Source: Candidatus Flexicrinis affinis (GTDB taxonomy: Bacteria > Chloroflexota > Anaerolineae > Aggregatilineales > Phototrophicaceae). Taken from it: a DNA stretch of 64,000 bases. Made by a program: the position numbers and the translations under genes. Below are positions 47,763 through 56,244 of this stretch, piece by piece. The notes under the pieces were generated by a model, which was not told where the DNA came from, did not search any database, and saw only the letters and a list, made by a program, of their open reading frames with translations. Location: assembly GCA_016716525.1 (NCBI GenBank), contig JADJWE010000001.1:1922001-1986000 (forward strand), written 5' to 3'. The stretch's first letter is position 1. The number at the start of each line of letters is the position of its first letter.

Positions 47763-49082
47763 TTACCAGTCTTCAGTGAGTTCAAACTCGTTCTCGTCGC
47801 GACGTGGGTAAAAGCGCTTATGCACGTCACCAAACTTGATGATGTGGTGGTCGCTTTCCTCGTAGCTCACGCTGCGGGTAATCACGCGGCGCTGATGCCC
47901 GGCGACCAGCACCACGTCGCTTTCGATCATGCGTCCGGGGAACACCACCATCCCCGACCCGATGCGGCAGTTGTGGCCCACGGCGCTCCCCAGCACGATC
48001 TGGCCGACCGACTGCAGTTCGCCGTCGATGTTCGCCGCACGCATTGGCTTCTGCGCGATCAAGTTGAAGTCGGTAAAGGTACTGCCGGCGCCGACAAAGC
48101 TGTTGCGGCCAATCACGCACATTTGCAGGCACGTGTTCTGCGCGATGATCGTGTTCTCCATCACCTGTGTGAGATACAGCGACGCGCGAAAAGGCAGGAA
48201 GCAGTTGTTGGCGACGCTGCTCATCATCAACGTGCAGCCCGCGTCGATCGTCACATTGTCGCCGATCGTCACGTTGTCGAGGATCACCCCGGCGCCTATC
48301 GCACAGTTGTCGCCGATCCTCGCCGGACCGCGGATCACAGCCGACGGGTCGATGTCGCAGTTTCGGCCAATCTTGACTGCTCCCGACGCGGCGAGAAGCT
48401 GTTTTTGCTCGACAATGGCATGCCACAGTAACCGCAGCTTCGCGAACACGCTGTCCGCAATCAGCTTGTCGAGACGCGCCGCCCGCGCGAAATTGCTGAA
48501 GATGATGCTCGCGAAGTAGACATGCACCCAGCTCTCGATCGAGATGACGGCGCGCATCGGCGCGAAATGCGTGAGGTCGCCCTGCTTCATCGTCATGAAG
48601 TCGGGCACGGTGTAGAAGCCAATTTCACGCGCGTCGCTGGGCACGACGACCGGTTCGATTTCGGACGTATAGCCGTCGGGGAAGTACCACAGGTCGCACA
48701 GGAACATGATACTGCGGGTAGCAGGATCGAGCGCGACTTCGAAGCCTTTGGTCAGCGGGACGGTATACGTGTGAAACGCCTTGTCGCTGGCGGGAAAAGC
48801 TGCACGGCACGCCTTTCCAGTACGGCGTGCCTCCTGCACGAAGTAATCGAGAAATTCGCGGTCGAACCACAAGCTGTCACGGTAGACAATCGCCTCGCCG
48901 ATCACCTGATCGAGGTCTTCGCGGCTGCGCAGCGTCGGGCCGAGCGTCACCTGAGGGCCAAAGACCTGAGCGACAATGTTCTCGTGGTGGATCTTGAGCG
49001 GTTCGGTGCCAACCGTAAGCTGGCTCGCTGGCTCGTTGAACGGGGGAACATGGCGCTGGTCTTCAATGATGAAGCGATACAT
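47763..49082 (-). CDS. Left-handed beta-helix (hexapeptide-repeat) transferase-like protein
   Basis: A 439-residue protein. The N-terminal 230 residues are unassigned. About 240-400 is a hexapeptide-repeat region (IGRNCDIDPSAVIRGPARIG, then IGDNCAIGAGVILDNVTIG), as in GlmU and other acyl- or nucleotidyltransferases. Active-site residues cannot be picked out, so a scaffold or acyltransferase role is a guess. The ATG at 49082 begins YRFIIEDQRH, with GGG about eight bases before it; an in-frame start at 49106 is weaker. It is followed five bases later by the zinc-ribbon gene. Confidence 0.72.
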   Translation of the reverse strand: MYRFIIEDQRHVPPFNEPASQLTVGTEPLKIHHENIVAQVFGPQVTLGPTLRSREDLDQVIGEAIVYRDSLWFDREFLDYFVQEARRTGKACRAAFPASDKAFHTYTVPLTKGFEVALDPATRSIMFLCDLWYFPDGYTSEIEPVVVPSDAREIGFYTVPDFMTMKQGDLTHFAPMRAVISIESWVHVYFASIIFSNFARAARLDKLIADSVFAKLRLLWHAIVEQKQLLAASGAVKIGRNCDIDPSAVIRGPARIGDNCAIGAGVILDNVTIGDNVTIDAGCTLMMSSVANNCFLPFRASLYLTQVMENTIIAQNTCLQMCVIGRNSFVGAGSTFTDFNLIAQKPMRAANIDGELQSVGQIVLGSAVGHNCRIGSGMVVFPGRMIESDVVLVAGHQRRVITRSVSYEESDHHIIKFGDVHKRFYPRRDENEFELTEDW

Positions 49083-49149
49083 ATGGGATGCCCTGCGTCG
49101 GCTCATGCACTCCCATTATAACGCTTTAGCGCCGTGTGCGAACAAAGTG

Positions 49150-49758
49150 TTACGGCTGAATGGCCGGCGAGGCGCAACCTTCGACTGCGTCTCCATCCGT
49201 GACATCAGCCTCATAGTCGAACGGCGCATAGTCCTCGGTCTCGCCGATGTTCGCCAAAATCGTCCCGTCCGAGCTGGTCGTTGTCGGGTCGGCGACACGG
49301 ATCAGCGTGACGCGGATCCAGTGCTTCCCGTAGGCTTCCGCCAGAGAGGGCGCGCTCAGGGTTCGAGAACCGTTGGGCTTCATCCACAACAGCACGCGGC
49401 GCACGACCCATTCGTTGCGGTCGTCCCAGTCGCCGTCGTCATTCAGGTCGACCCACGCGCTGATCTGCCGCTCGCCGATCGGCGCGTCGGGACCGGCGCT
49501 GATCGTGATCGTGCCGTCTTCGCTTAGGCCGTCGTCAAACAGGTCTGCATCGACCGGGCAGCGCTCCGTCTCTGCGCTTATTGCCGGCTCGCCCGGCGGA
49601 CCCAGCCACTCCGAGCCTGCGTCCAGATGCACAGCAGCAGCATACGATTCGGGCGCGTCACCGTAGTCGGCGGCATCTTGTGCGGATGCGGAGAGCAGCG
49701 CCAGTGCGGCAATTGCAGCGCCCACTGTGGCGCGGGCGATCACGTTTCGGGGAATCAT
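49150..49758 (-). CDS. Exported GEVED-domain protein
   Basis: A 202-residue protein with a signal peptide (ends near LLSASAQD). The GEVED-type features are clear: DYGDAPESY just after the signal, the Asp-rich loop WVDLNDDGDWDDRNEW, and GETEDYAPF near the end. GEVED domains are common in large surface proteins and may bind calcium through the Asp-rich loop. It is unusually short, almost only this one domain. Function unknown; extracellular location is likely. Confidence 0.82.
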   Translation of the reverse strand: MIPRNVIARATVGAAIAALALLSASAQDAADYGDAPESYAAAVHLDAGSEWLGPPGEPAISAETERCPVDADLFDDGLSEDGTITISAGPDAPIGERQISAWVDLNDDGDWDDRNEWVVRRVLLWMKPNGSRTLSAPSLAEAYGKHWIRVTLIRVADPTTTSSDGTILANIGETEDYAPFDYEADVTDGDAVEGCASPAIQP

Positions 49759-49840
49759 GGGAGGTATCCGCTCGCTAACCCACCGATGGACTCAGGGTAC
49801 GCCGTCACATCGCCGCTGTCAACCAAACGGGAGATGAGCG

Positions 49841-50626
49841 CTACTTGTTGAGGAACTCGCGGAGCGTCTTGTGGAACTTCTCAGGTTCGTCAAGCATCAC
49901 GAAGTGGCCGGCGTTTTCGAACCACGCGATTTCGGCGCTCGGCAGTTCGTCCTTAAGCAGCTTAGCCTGATTGGGGTGGACGATGCGATCCTTCGGCCCG
50001 TACATGCCCATGACCGGCATACCGAGTTCACCGATCTGCCCGCGCAGGTCGGTCTTGCGCAGCGTGCCGATACTCATGAAGTACGACTCGGCGGTAATCT
50101 TCGACACGTCATGCACCAGCATCTTGCTCATGGTGCGGCCGTCGTTGGCGATGAAGTAGGCATAGTAGCGCATGAACAGTTTGAGCAGCGCCGGGAATGT
50201 CCAGAACAGCCGGGCGATCGACTCGTAGCCGGACAGCTTTAATAGCGGCGCCAATGACGCGCCATTGATCGGCGATCCGATGACGGTCGCTTTGGCCACC
50301 TGATCAGGCCGGTTCTTGGCGACGCCCAGCGCAACCGTTCCGCCCATCGAGTGCCCGATGATGGCCGCCTTCTGGATGCCCTGCTTTTCCATGAACAAGC
50401 TGACCGACTGGATGTACTGGTCGACCGTAAACCGCCCGGCCCGATCGCGCGACTCGCCAAACCCGAGGTGATCGAGCGCGTAAACGCGGAACTCCGACGA
50501 CAGCTCCTCTAGAGACCGACGCCACAGTTCCCACGAGCCAAGCCAGCCGTGCAGTAGCAGCACGGGTCGGCCGCGCCCGAGTGACTCGTAATGAATGTTG
50601 CCTTGATCGGTAGTGATTGTCGGCAC
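49841..50626 (-). CDS. Alpha/beta-fold hydrolase
   Basis: A 261-residue alpha/beta hydrolase. The oxyanion segment LLLHGWLGSW is followed by the nucleophile elbow IGHSMGGTVA, the acid Asp in YGPKDRIVHP and the catalytic His in NAGHFVMLDEP. The catalytic triad is complete. Substrate unknown; lipase, esterase or meta-cleavage-type hydrolase are possible. The next gene upstream on the strand is the small GTPase, whose stop lies 21 bp before its start, so they may share a transcript. Confidence 0.88.
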   Translation of the reverse strand: MPTITTDQGNIHYESLGRGRPVLLLHGWLGSWELWRRSLEELSSEFRVYALDHLGFGESRDRAGRFTVDQYIQSVSLFMEKQGIQKAAIIGHSMGGTVALGVAKNRPDQVAKATVIGSPINGASLAPLLKLSGYESIARLFWTFPALLKLFMRYYAYFIANDGRTMSKMLVHDVSKITAESYFMSIGTLRKTDLRGQIGELGMPVMGMYGPKDRIVHPNQAKLLKDELPSAEIAWFENAGHFVMLDEPEKFHKTLREFLNK

Positions 50627-50647
50627 GGGTTCTCTCGCCGTTCCGCG

Positions 50648-51181
50648 CTATTCGTCCATCTGCTCGGTGATCGCGTACAGCAGTTCCAGCAGGACGTCGC
50701 GCACGGACGCCCGCTCACGAGCAACGCACTTCAGCAGCTTCACGTCCGGGTCGATGCGCAGTGCAATACGCAGGTCGTCGGGCGACCACGCGTCCGGGTG
50801 ATCCTGCTTGTTGGCGGCGACGACATACGGCGTTGCCGCGTACGCACGGAACGTCTCGAGGATGTTCTTCGCCTCGCGGAAAGTCTCGGGTTTGGAGCTG
50901 TCGACCATCACGATGAAGCCCAGCATGCCTTCAGCCAGAATCTCCCACATGAAGTCGAAACGGCGCTGGCCGGGCGTGCCGAACAGGTAGAGCACGAGGT
51001 CGTCATCGACGGTGATGCGGCCAAAGTCCATCGCGACGGTGGTAGCGCCTTTCTCGCGGCGTTCCGCCTCCGTCGTCACCTCACGTTCGGTCGAGACGAC
51101 TTCAATCTCGCTGATAGACCGGATAAATTCCGTCTTCCCCGAACTGTATGGCCCCGTTATGACCATTTTGACCGTCTGCAT
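50648..51181 (-). CDS. Ras-like small GTPase (prokaryotic)
   Basis: A 177-residue GTPase of the group near MglA and Rup proteins. Motifs are P-loop TGPYSSGKTEF, switch I-type Thr in GATTVAMDFG, G3 YLFGTPGQRRF with the Ras-type GxPGQ form, and G4 AANKQDHPD. It lacks a lipid-modification or membrane segment. Such GTPases switch with a roadblock or other partner. The DUF4388/PATAN protein gene lies 117 bp upstream on the same strand and is the likely partner; the alpha/beta hydrolase follows. The ATG follows GGAGA. Confidence 0.85.
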   Translation of the reverse strand: MQTVKMVITGPYSSGKTEFIRSISEIEVVSTEREVTTEAERREKGATTVAMDFGRITVDDDLVLYLFGTPGQRRFDFMWEILAEGMLGFIVMVDSSKPETFREAKNILETFRAYAATPYVVAANKQDHPDAWSPDDLRIALRIDPDVKLLKCVARERASVRDVLLELLYAITEQMDE

Positions 51182-51298
51182 GGCGTCTCCGTGAGATGAG
51201 GATGCGCGATCCTGACTGAATAAATCCCTGCGTTTGATAATCCCGCCCAGATGGTAGCGCCATCACCGGCGGGTGACAACCAATTCCGGCCCCAAGTA

Positions 51299-52186
51299 CT
51301 AGCCTAGCGAACGCAGCTTCTCGATAATCCGGTTGACGACTTGGCGCTGCGGCCGCTGCGGTTGAAGCCTTGCCGAGCGATCCGCGGACTGCGTCGGTAC
51401 CGGCACGGGCTTAGGTGCGACCGGACGTACGATCTCGACCAAGCCCGCGTGCTCAAGCCCGTACACGATGCGCCGGATTTCGGTATCGCTCATGTTGATC
51501 GCACGCGCAATCTGGCGAATCGTGTTCTTCGGATTGACGTATTTGACGACGTTCCACTCGTCAACGCTGAGATGAACGCCGGCGTACTTCTCTTTGGGAT
51601 TCTCGGGGAACTTCAAGCAGAGGTCGAGGTTGTCGATATGCTTGGTGATCTCGTCAAGTTCTTTGAGCCGCCGGGCGCCCTCGACAATCACGTTCTGCAG
51701 GTCGATCGGCACCATAATGCGGTCGGCCCGATCGATATCGACGTTTTCCTCGAACCGGAACGGTTCTCGATTCCAGACCATGACGTTGTAGACGATGTCC
51801 AGAACATATTGCTGCACGCACGCGACAATGTCGTTGCGGGACACGTAGTTAGCCCCGATCAGGCGCATTGCCAGTGCCTTGTCGCCTGTCCCCTTAGCGC
51901 GTTCGCGCAGCAGCTTGGCCTGCGCATCACTCAGCTTTCCGCCCTGCTTCAACACGGCGATCAGGTCGTTGAGCTGTCCCGCGACCATGGCATAGACCAG
52001 CTTGCCCGCCTTGAACAGGATCTGCGCGCGCTCCCGCCCCGGCGCGATCTTCTCGTTGTTGTTCGCGTCGCGTTCACCCGTGCTGACGCCTTCATAGACC
52101 CGAAGGACGCCGGTGCGCCCCGACAGGTTGATCAGGTTCAGTAGCTGGGTCGTGCTGAAATCGCGCAGATTGCCTTGAATGGGCAT
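51299..52186 (-). CDS. DUF4388 (PATAN-type) protein
   Basis: A 295-residue protein. The N-terminal half (about 1-190) is a DUF4388/PATAN-like region, recognisable from IQGNLRDFSTTQLLNLINLSGRTGVLRV and the later AQILFKAGKLVYA. The C-terminal part (about 210-265) looks like a winged helix (NPKNTIRQIARAINMSDTEIRR), followed by a Pro/Gln-rich tail. PATAN domains occur in response regulators of phototaxis and motility. The ATG at 52186 follows GAGGGA by five bases; GTG at 52198 is possible. No phosphoacceptor domain is fused. It is the probable partner of the GTPase downstream. Confidence 0.82.
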   Translation of the reverse strand: MPIQGNLRDFSTTQLLNLINLSGRTGVLRVYEGVSTGERDANNNEKIAPGRERAQILFKAGKLVYAMVAGQLNDLIAVLKQGGKLSDAQAKLLRERAKGTGDKALAMRLIGANYVSRNDIVACVQQYVLDIVYNVMVWNREPFRFEENVDIDRADRIMVPIDLQNVIVEGARRLKELDEITKHIDNLDLCLKFPENPKEKYAGVHLSVDEWNVVKYVNPKNTIRQIARAINMSDTEIRRIVYGLEHAGLVEIVRPVAPKPVPVPTQSADRSARLQPQRPQRQVVNRIIEKLRSLG

Positions 52187-52260
52187 GTGGTCCCTCACCT
52201 TGTCGCGGCTGACAGTACCGCCATGTTTGGTTCGCTGGGGATTTGCGTAGATTATAGTCT

Positions 52261-53427
52261 TTAGCCGTGATCGACGTCAACGTGCCCGGCCTTAATGCAA
52301 CCACAACGAATCAGCCGGAGCAGCTCCTCGTCGTCCATGCCTGCTTCGCGTATGACCTCTGCGGTGTGTTCGCCGTAGCCCGGAACAGCGCCGTCGGCCC
52401 GCGTTGTTGACATCGCCAGCGGCGAACGCATCCACGGCAGGCCGTCACCGCCCAGCCCGAGCATTCCGCGTGCGGAGAACTGCGGATCGGTGTGGATGTC
52501 GCCGGACGGCAGCGCCACCGCAAAGCAGCAGTCGACATCCTTCAACAGCGCATCCCAGTGATCGGCCGGTTTCGACGCGAACATGGCCGCAGCGGCGTCG
52601 ATAAGCGCGGGTTGGGCATCGCGTTCGCTGTGCAGCGGAATCCACTCCGGACGTTCGACTGCACCGCAGAACGCTTGCCAGAACTTCGGTTCAAGCGCCG
52701 CAACCGTGACCGTGCGGGCATCTGCCGTCGCATACGCACGATAGCACGCCCACTCGCCGGTCAGCGCACCCGCCCCCCACTCGTCGTACGGGACGGCTCG
52801 CTCCGCCCAGTTGAACATGCTGAACGGAAGCGCCGCCTCGGCAAGGCTGATATCGAGGACCGCGCCGTCCCCGCTGCGTTCGCGGGCATACAGCGCCGCG
52901 AGGATCGAGGCGACCGCCGCATACGCCCCGCCGATGTCGGCCACTTGCGCGCGCGGCACCTGCGCATCGGAGCCAATCGCCACCTGACCGGCACGGGCGA
53001 CGTAATTCAGGTCGTGGCCGGAGCGGGCAACCTCGGGACCGGTCGCGCCCCACCCCGACATCCGGCACACGATCAGGCGCGAGTTTGCCGCGAGCAGGCG
53101 GTCAGGGCCGATGCCAATACGTTCCAGCGTGCCCGGCCTAAAGCTCTCGATCAGAACGTCGCTTGTGACCGCTAGCTTAAGCAACAGCTCCGGGCCTTCG
53201 GCGTGCTTGAGATCGAGGACGAGGCTGCGCTTACCCCGGTTGTTGACGGCGAAGATCGATGACACGCCGTTGACCAGCGGCGGCATCCAGCGCGCGTAGT
53301 CGCCGCCGTTCGGGTCTTCGACCTTCACGACATCCGCGCCGAGGTCGGCCAGCATCATCGTGGCGACGGCGCCCGGCAGCAGGCGTGTCAAATCGAGGAC
53401 GCGGATACCCGCCAGCACCCCTACCAT
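52261..53427 (-). CDS. Family III CoA-transferase (CaiB/BaiF type)
   Basis: A 388-residue enzyme that moves CoA between carboxylic acids. The opening GIRVLDLTRLLPGAVATMMLADLGADVVKVE is the family hallmark. ESFRPGTLERIG and SGWGATGP are other conserved segments, and the likely catalytic Asp is in SGHDLNYVARAG. Substrates cannot be told. The ATG at 53427 overlaps the stop of the upstream reductase gene, so they are probably translated together. An in-frame start at 53487 lies deep in the reductase gene and is unlikely. Confidence 0.92.
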   Translation of the reverse strand: MVGVLAGIRVLDLTRLLPGAVATMMLADLGADVVKVEDPNGGDYARWMPPLVNGVSSIFAVNNRGKRSLVLDLKHAEGPELLLKLAVTSDVLIESFRPGTLERIGIGPDRLLAANSRLIVCRMSGWGATGPEVARSGHDLNYVARAGQVAIGSDAQVPRAQVADIGGAYAAVASILAALYARERSGDGAVLDISLAEAALPFSMFNWAERAVPYDEWGAGALTGEWACYRAYATADARTVTVAALEPKFWQAFCGAVERPEWIPLHSERDAQPALIDAAAAMFASKPADHWDALLKDVDCCFAVALPSGDIHTDPQFSARGMLGLGGDGLPWMRSPLAMSTTRADGAVPGYGEHTAEVIREAGMDDEELLRLIRCGCIKAGHVDVDHG

Positions 53428-54175
53428 TTCAGGTGCTCGCCGCCGTTGACCGGCAGCAGCACGCCGGTCAAGAAATCCTCGCGGCACAGGTAACCGACCG
53501 CTCGGGCGACGTCTTCAGCAGAGCCGGCGTGGCCGACCAGCGTCTGATCCTCTCCGATCTTCTGCCAGCGGTTTTCGCTCATGCCGGGCGGGGCCATCAC
53601 CGGCCCCGGCATCACCGCGTTGACGCGGATACCGTCCGGCGCATATGTGACCGCACTGGTCTGGGTGAGCATCCACAGCGCGGCTTTGCTGACGCCGTGG
53701 GCCGCCCGTTCGGGCCATGGGCGCAGAGTGCCGACATCGCAGATGTTGACGATCACGCCGCCTTTCGGGTCGTTCTTTGCATCAACTGCGCGGCTGCCTG
53801 TGTTACGAGAAACGGGCCGGTCACGTTCACGTCCAGCGCCTGCTGCCACGTCTCAAACGACGTCTCGGCAAGCGTGCCGGACGGGAACACAGACGCGCTG
53901 TTGACGACAATGTCGAGCGTACCGACGGAGTCCTTGATGCGCTCGAACATCGCTGTGACGTCAGCGGGTCTGCTGACGTCACCCTGCAGGGCTACCGCCT
54001 CAACGCCACAGCTCATGATCTCGGATACCGTCTCGGCAACGACGTCATCGGCGGTACGGTTGTAGTTGACGACGACGTGGACGCCGGAACGCGCCAGCTC
54101 CAGCGCAATGGCCTTGCCGACCCGATGCGCGCCCCCTGTAACCAGTGCGATTCGCCCGCGGAGTTCGTTCTGCAT
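53421..54175 (-). pseudogene. Short-chain dehydrogenase/reductase interrupted by a frameshift
   Basis: Two adjacent frames together make one SDR protein of about 250 residues. The first (53753-54175) has the cofactor motif VTGGAHRVGKA, the NNAG-equivalent VNSASVFPSG and VNVTGPFLVTQAAAQLM. The second (53421 to about 53780) continues with KGGVIVNICDVG, SKAAL, and VNAVMPGPVMAPPG. The change of frame falls near the TTT run at 53776-53778 and one extra base restores the protein. The YxxxK catalytic motif reads HGVSK, with His replacing the Tyr, and the usual Ser is not visible. The gene may be a real pseudogene, a sequencing error, or both features may be genuine. It is closest to pteridine-reductase-like SDRs. 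Confidence 0.78.
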
Positions 54176-54196
54176 TGCAGCCTCCCCTACCCCAAC

Positions 54197-54223
54197 AAAA
54201 AGCGGGCGACAAGCGCCGCCCGC
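54197..54223 (-). terminator. Intrinsic terminator after the cox operon
   Basis: On the minus strand a seven-base-pair stem (54217-54223 with 54202-54208), eight-base loop, followed by TTTTTGTT. It ends the oxidase operon before the reductase gene. Confidence 0.8.
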
Positions 54224-54258
54224 ACAGTGTTTCTCGATACGACCCGCCGCGTGTTCGC

Positions 54259-54636
54259 CTAATAGCTGCCCGGCGGCGTGATCAGCACGAACAGCATCGA
54301 AACCAGCGCAACGACCAGCGGTACGATCAGCGCGACCGCGAACAACCGGCTGTCGGTCTTGAGGTGCATGTAGTAGTACACCACCAAGTATGCCTTTACC
54401 GCCGCCAGTGCCAGCAATATGGGGATCTTGATCCCGCTGCTGAAGACTTCGGCGACCAGCACTTCGATGATCGTCAGTATGCCAAGGCCGAGGAATACGA
54501 CCGTATACAGGGGGAACGGCAGCTCGCGCCCGAACACGACCGTTGTTTCGGCGTGTTCCGCGTGCGCGGCGTGTTCGCCGTGGGCGGCGGCCTCAGCCGC
54601 TTCAGCCATCTCGGGCGCGTGGGATTGTTCGCTCAT
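54259..54636 (-). CDS. Cytochrome c oxidase subunit IV (prokaryotic COX4 type)
   Basis: A 125-residue protein. The first 30 residues are rich in His, Ala and Glu (HGEHAAHAEHAE), then three transmembrane helices follow (about 42-62, 68-90 and 100-122). The helix hairpin with VVYYYMHLKTDSRLF is the hallmark of prokaryotic COX4 subunits. It is the last gene of the oxidase operon, 12 bp after coxC. The His-rich start could bind copper or zinc, though this is not a family requirement. Confidence 0.9.
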   Translation of the reverse strand: MSEQSHAPEMAEAAEAAAHGEHAAHAEHAETTVVFGRELPFPLYTVVFLGLGILTIIEVLVAEVFSSGIKIPILLALAAVKAYLVVYYYMHLKTDSRLFAVALIVPLVVALVSMLFVLITPPGSY

Positions 54637-54648
54637 GGATGCCCCCAG

Positions 54649-55284
54649 CTATACCAGATAAATCAGGGTGAACAGGATGATCCACACGACGTCGACGAAG
54701 TGCCAGTACAGGCCGAACGTCTCGACGCCGGTGTATCGCTTGCTGCTGAACTCGCCGCGTGCGCCGCGCCGCATAACGAGCAGGCACCAGATAACGCCGA
54801 TGACCACATGCACGCCGTGGAAGAACGTCGGCGCGTAGAAGCGCATGCCGAACCCGCTGTACGCCTCGGCGCTGTTGGCGATGTCGAGCGTGATTCCCAG
54901 ATGTGCCAGCTCGCGGTATTCGACCCATTGCAGGCCGACGAACAGCGTGCCAAGCGCGGCCGTTGCGCCGAGCCAGCGCAGCATCCCGCGGACGTTGTCG
55001 CGCTGAATCTCGCGCAGGCCCATGACCATGCACCACGAACTGGTCAGCAGCAGGAACGTGTTGATCGAGACCAGCGCAATGCCAAGCCCGTCGTGGGCGT
55101 TGCGCACCGCTTCTGGTTCATTGACCCGGAACAGCGCATAGCCGCCGATAAACACCGCAAACAGGATGACTTCGCTGGCGAGGTACAGCCACATCGCGAA
55201 CTTGTGGTTATCGTTGCGGATCGCCTCTTCGTGCGGGTCGTGAATGACCGGCGCCTTCGACTCGTGAACGGTGATTTCGCTCAT
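54649..55284 (-). CDS. ctaE: Cytochrome c oxidase subunit III
   Basis: A 211-residue subunit III with about five helices. Canonical segments are WLYLASEVILFAVFIGGYAL, FFHGVHVVIGVIW and YWHFVDVVWIILFTLIYL. This subunit supports the catalytic subunit and helps proton uptake. It is separated from the unknown membrane gene by three bases and from subunit IV by 12. It is the better candidate for the true subunit III; the gene at 56245 is the weaker relative. Confidence 0.95.
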   Translation of the reverse strand: MSEITVHESKAPVIHDPHEEAIRNDNHKFAMWLYLASEVILFAVFIGGYALFRVNEPEAVRNAHDGLGIALVSINTFLLLTSSWCMVMGLREIQRDNVRGMLRWLGATAALGTLFVGLQWVEYRELAHLGITLDIANSAEAYSGFGMRFYAPTFFHGVHVVIGVIWCLLVMRRGARGEFSSKRYTGVETFGLYWHFVDVVWIILFTLIYLV

Positions 55285-55287
55285 GAA

Positions 55288-56226
55288 CTAATCCCTCTGG
55301 AACAGGAACGCCGGCAGACCGCGCAGCACCCGTGCCGTAAAGCGGGCGATGCGCCCGATCGTGAACAACACCAGCTTGGGGCGAAGGATCAACAGCGCGA
55401 AGATTGCCGCGTTGACCGCCGATAACATGATTCGCAGCCAGTAAGGCTGCGCCATGACAAGGCCAATCGCGACTTCGTAGAACAGGACGTACAACACCAC
55501 GAACAGCACGACGAACGTCACAATCGGCCGCAGGCGCTGCACCACGTTGGGTTGCGGTGCAGGCTCGGCCTGCTCGCCGGCAGGCAGCGCACCCGCCACA
55601 CCCGATCCAAGGGCCGCTGCGGTCAGCGGCTGATTGCCGATCGCCTGCACGGTCTTAAGCCCGCGGTTCATGCCGAACAGCGCGTAGGCGATCCCGCCGG
55701 CAGCGACCACCAGCGAGACCATCGTCACCACGCCGAAAATGACAAGCGCAACCAGCTTACTGAGCTGCACCGTCGTCCCGAACAGGTTGAATTCGATGAA
55801 GGCGTTTGCGTTGGCGTTCGCCGCCGGGTCACCACTGACGGTGTAACCGAGGCCGTTGGGCAGCGACGCAAACAGCAGCAGGCCGGCAAATAGGACGATG
55901 CTCCACATCGCCACCGTCCACACCTGACCGCTCAGGATCTCCACGGGCTTCTCCTCACCGTGGTGATGATCGTCGGCGACTTCGATCTCGTTGCCGAACT
56001 CGTCTTCCTCAGGCTCGTGCACGTGATGGGCAGCCATCTCCGACGAGAAGCTGCCGATTCCCCACAGAAAAAACACGACACCGAAGAAACCGGCCGAGAT
56101 CAAGCCGAGCTGCGCATCCCAGACCTCGTCCATGCTCTGCAGCGCACGCAGCAAGATAACCAGCCCCGCGCCCGCCACAAACCCGATGACGGACATCGGA
56201 ACTGCGCGGTTCAAGCCGTATCCCAT
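55288..56226 (-). CDS. Unrecognised His-rich integral membrane protein in the cox operon
   Basis: A 312-residue protein I do not recognise. I count about six transmembrane helices (roughly 8-28, 38-60, 103-125, 152-180, 233-258 and 262-285). Between the second and third is an acidic, His-rich loop (AAHHVHEPEEDEF then DDHHHGEEKP), a plausible copper- or zinc-binding site. It sits between two subunit-III-like genes with gaps of three and 18 bp, so it is expressed with the oxidase. A role as accessory subunit or assembly factor is inference from position only. Confidence 0.65.
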   Translation of the reverse strand: MGYGLNRAVPMSVIGFVAGAGLVILLRALQSMDEVWDAQLGLISAGFFGVVFFLWGIGSFSSEMAAHHVHEPEEDEFGNEIEVADDHHHGEEKPVEILSGQVWTVAMWSIVLFAGLLLFASLPNGLGYTVSGDPAANANANAFIEFNLFGTTVQLSKLVALVIFGVVTMVSLVVAAGGIAYALFGMNRGLKTVQAIGNQPLTAAALGSGVAGALPAGEQAEPAPQPNVVQRLRPIVTFVVLFVVLYVLFYEVAIGLVMAQPYWLRIMLSAVNAAIFALLILRPKLVLFTIGRIARFTARVLRGLPAFLFQRD

Positions 56227-56244
56227 ACCAACCGCCCCCTTCAG

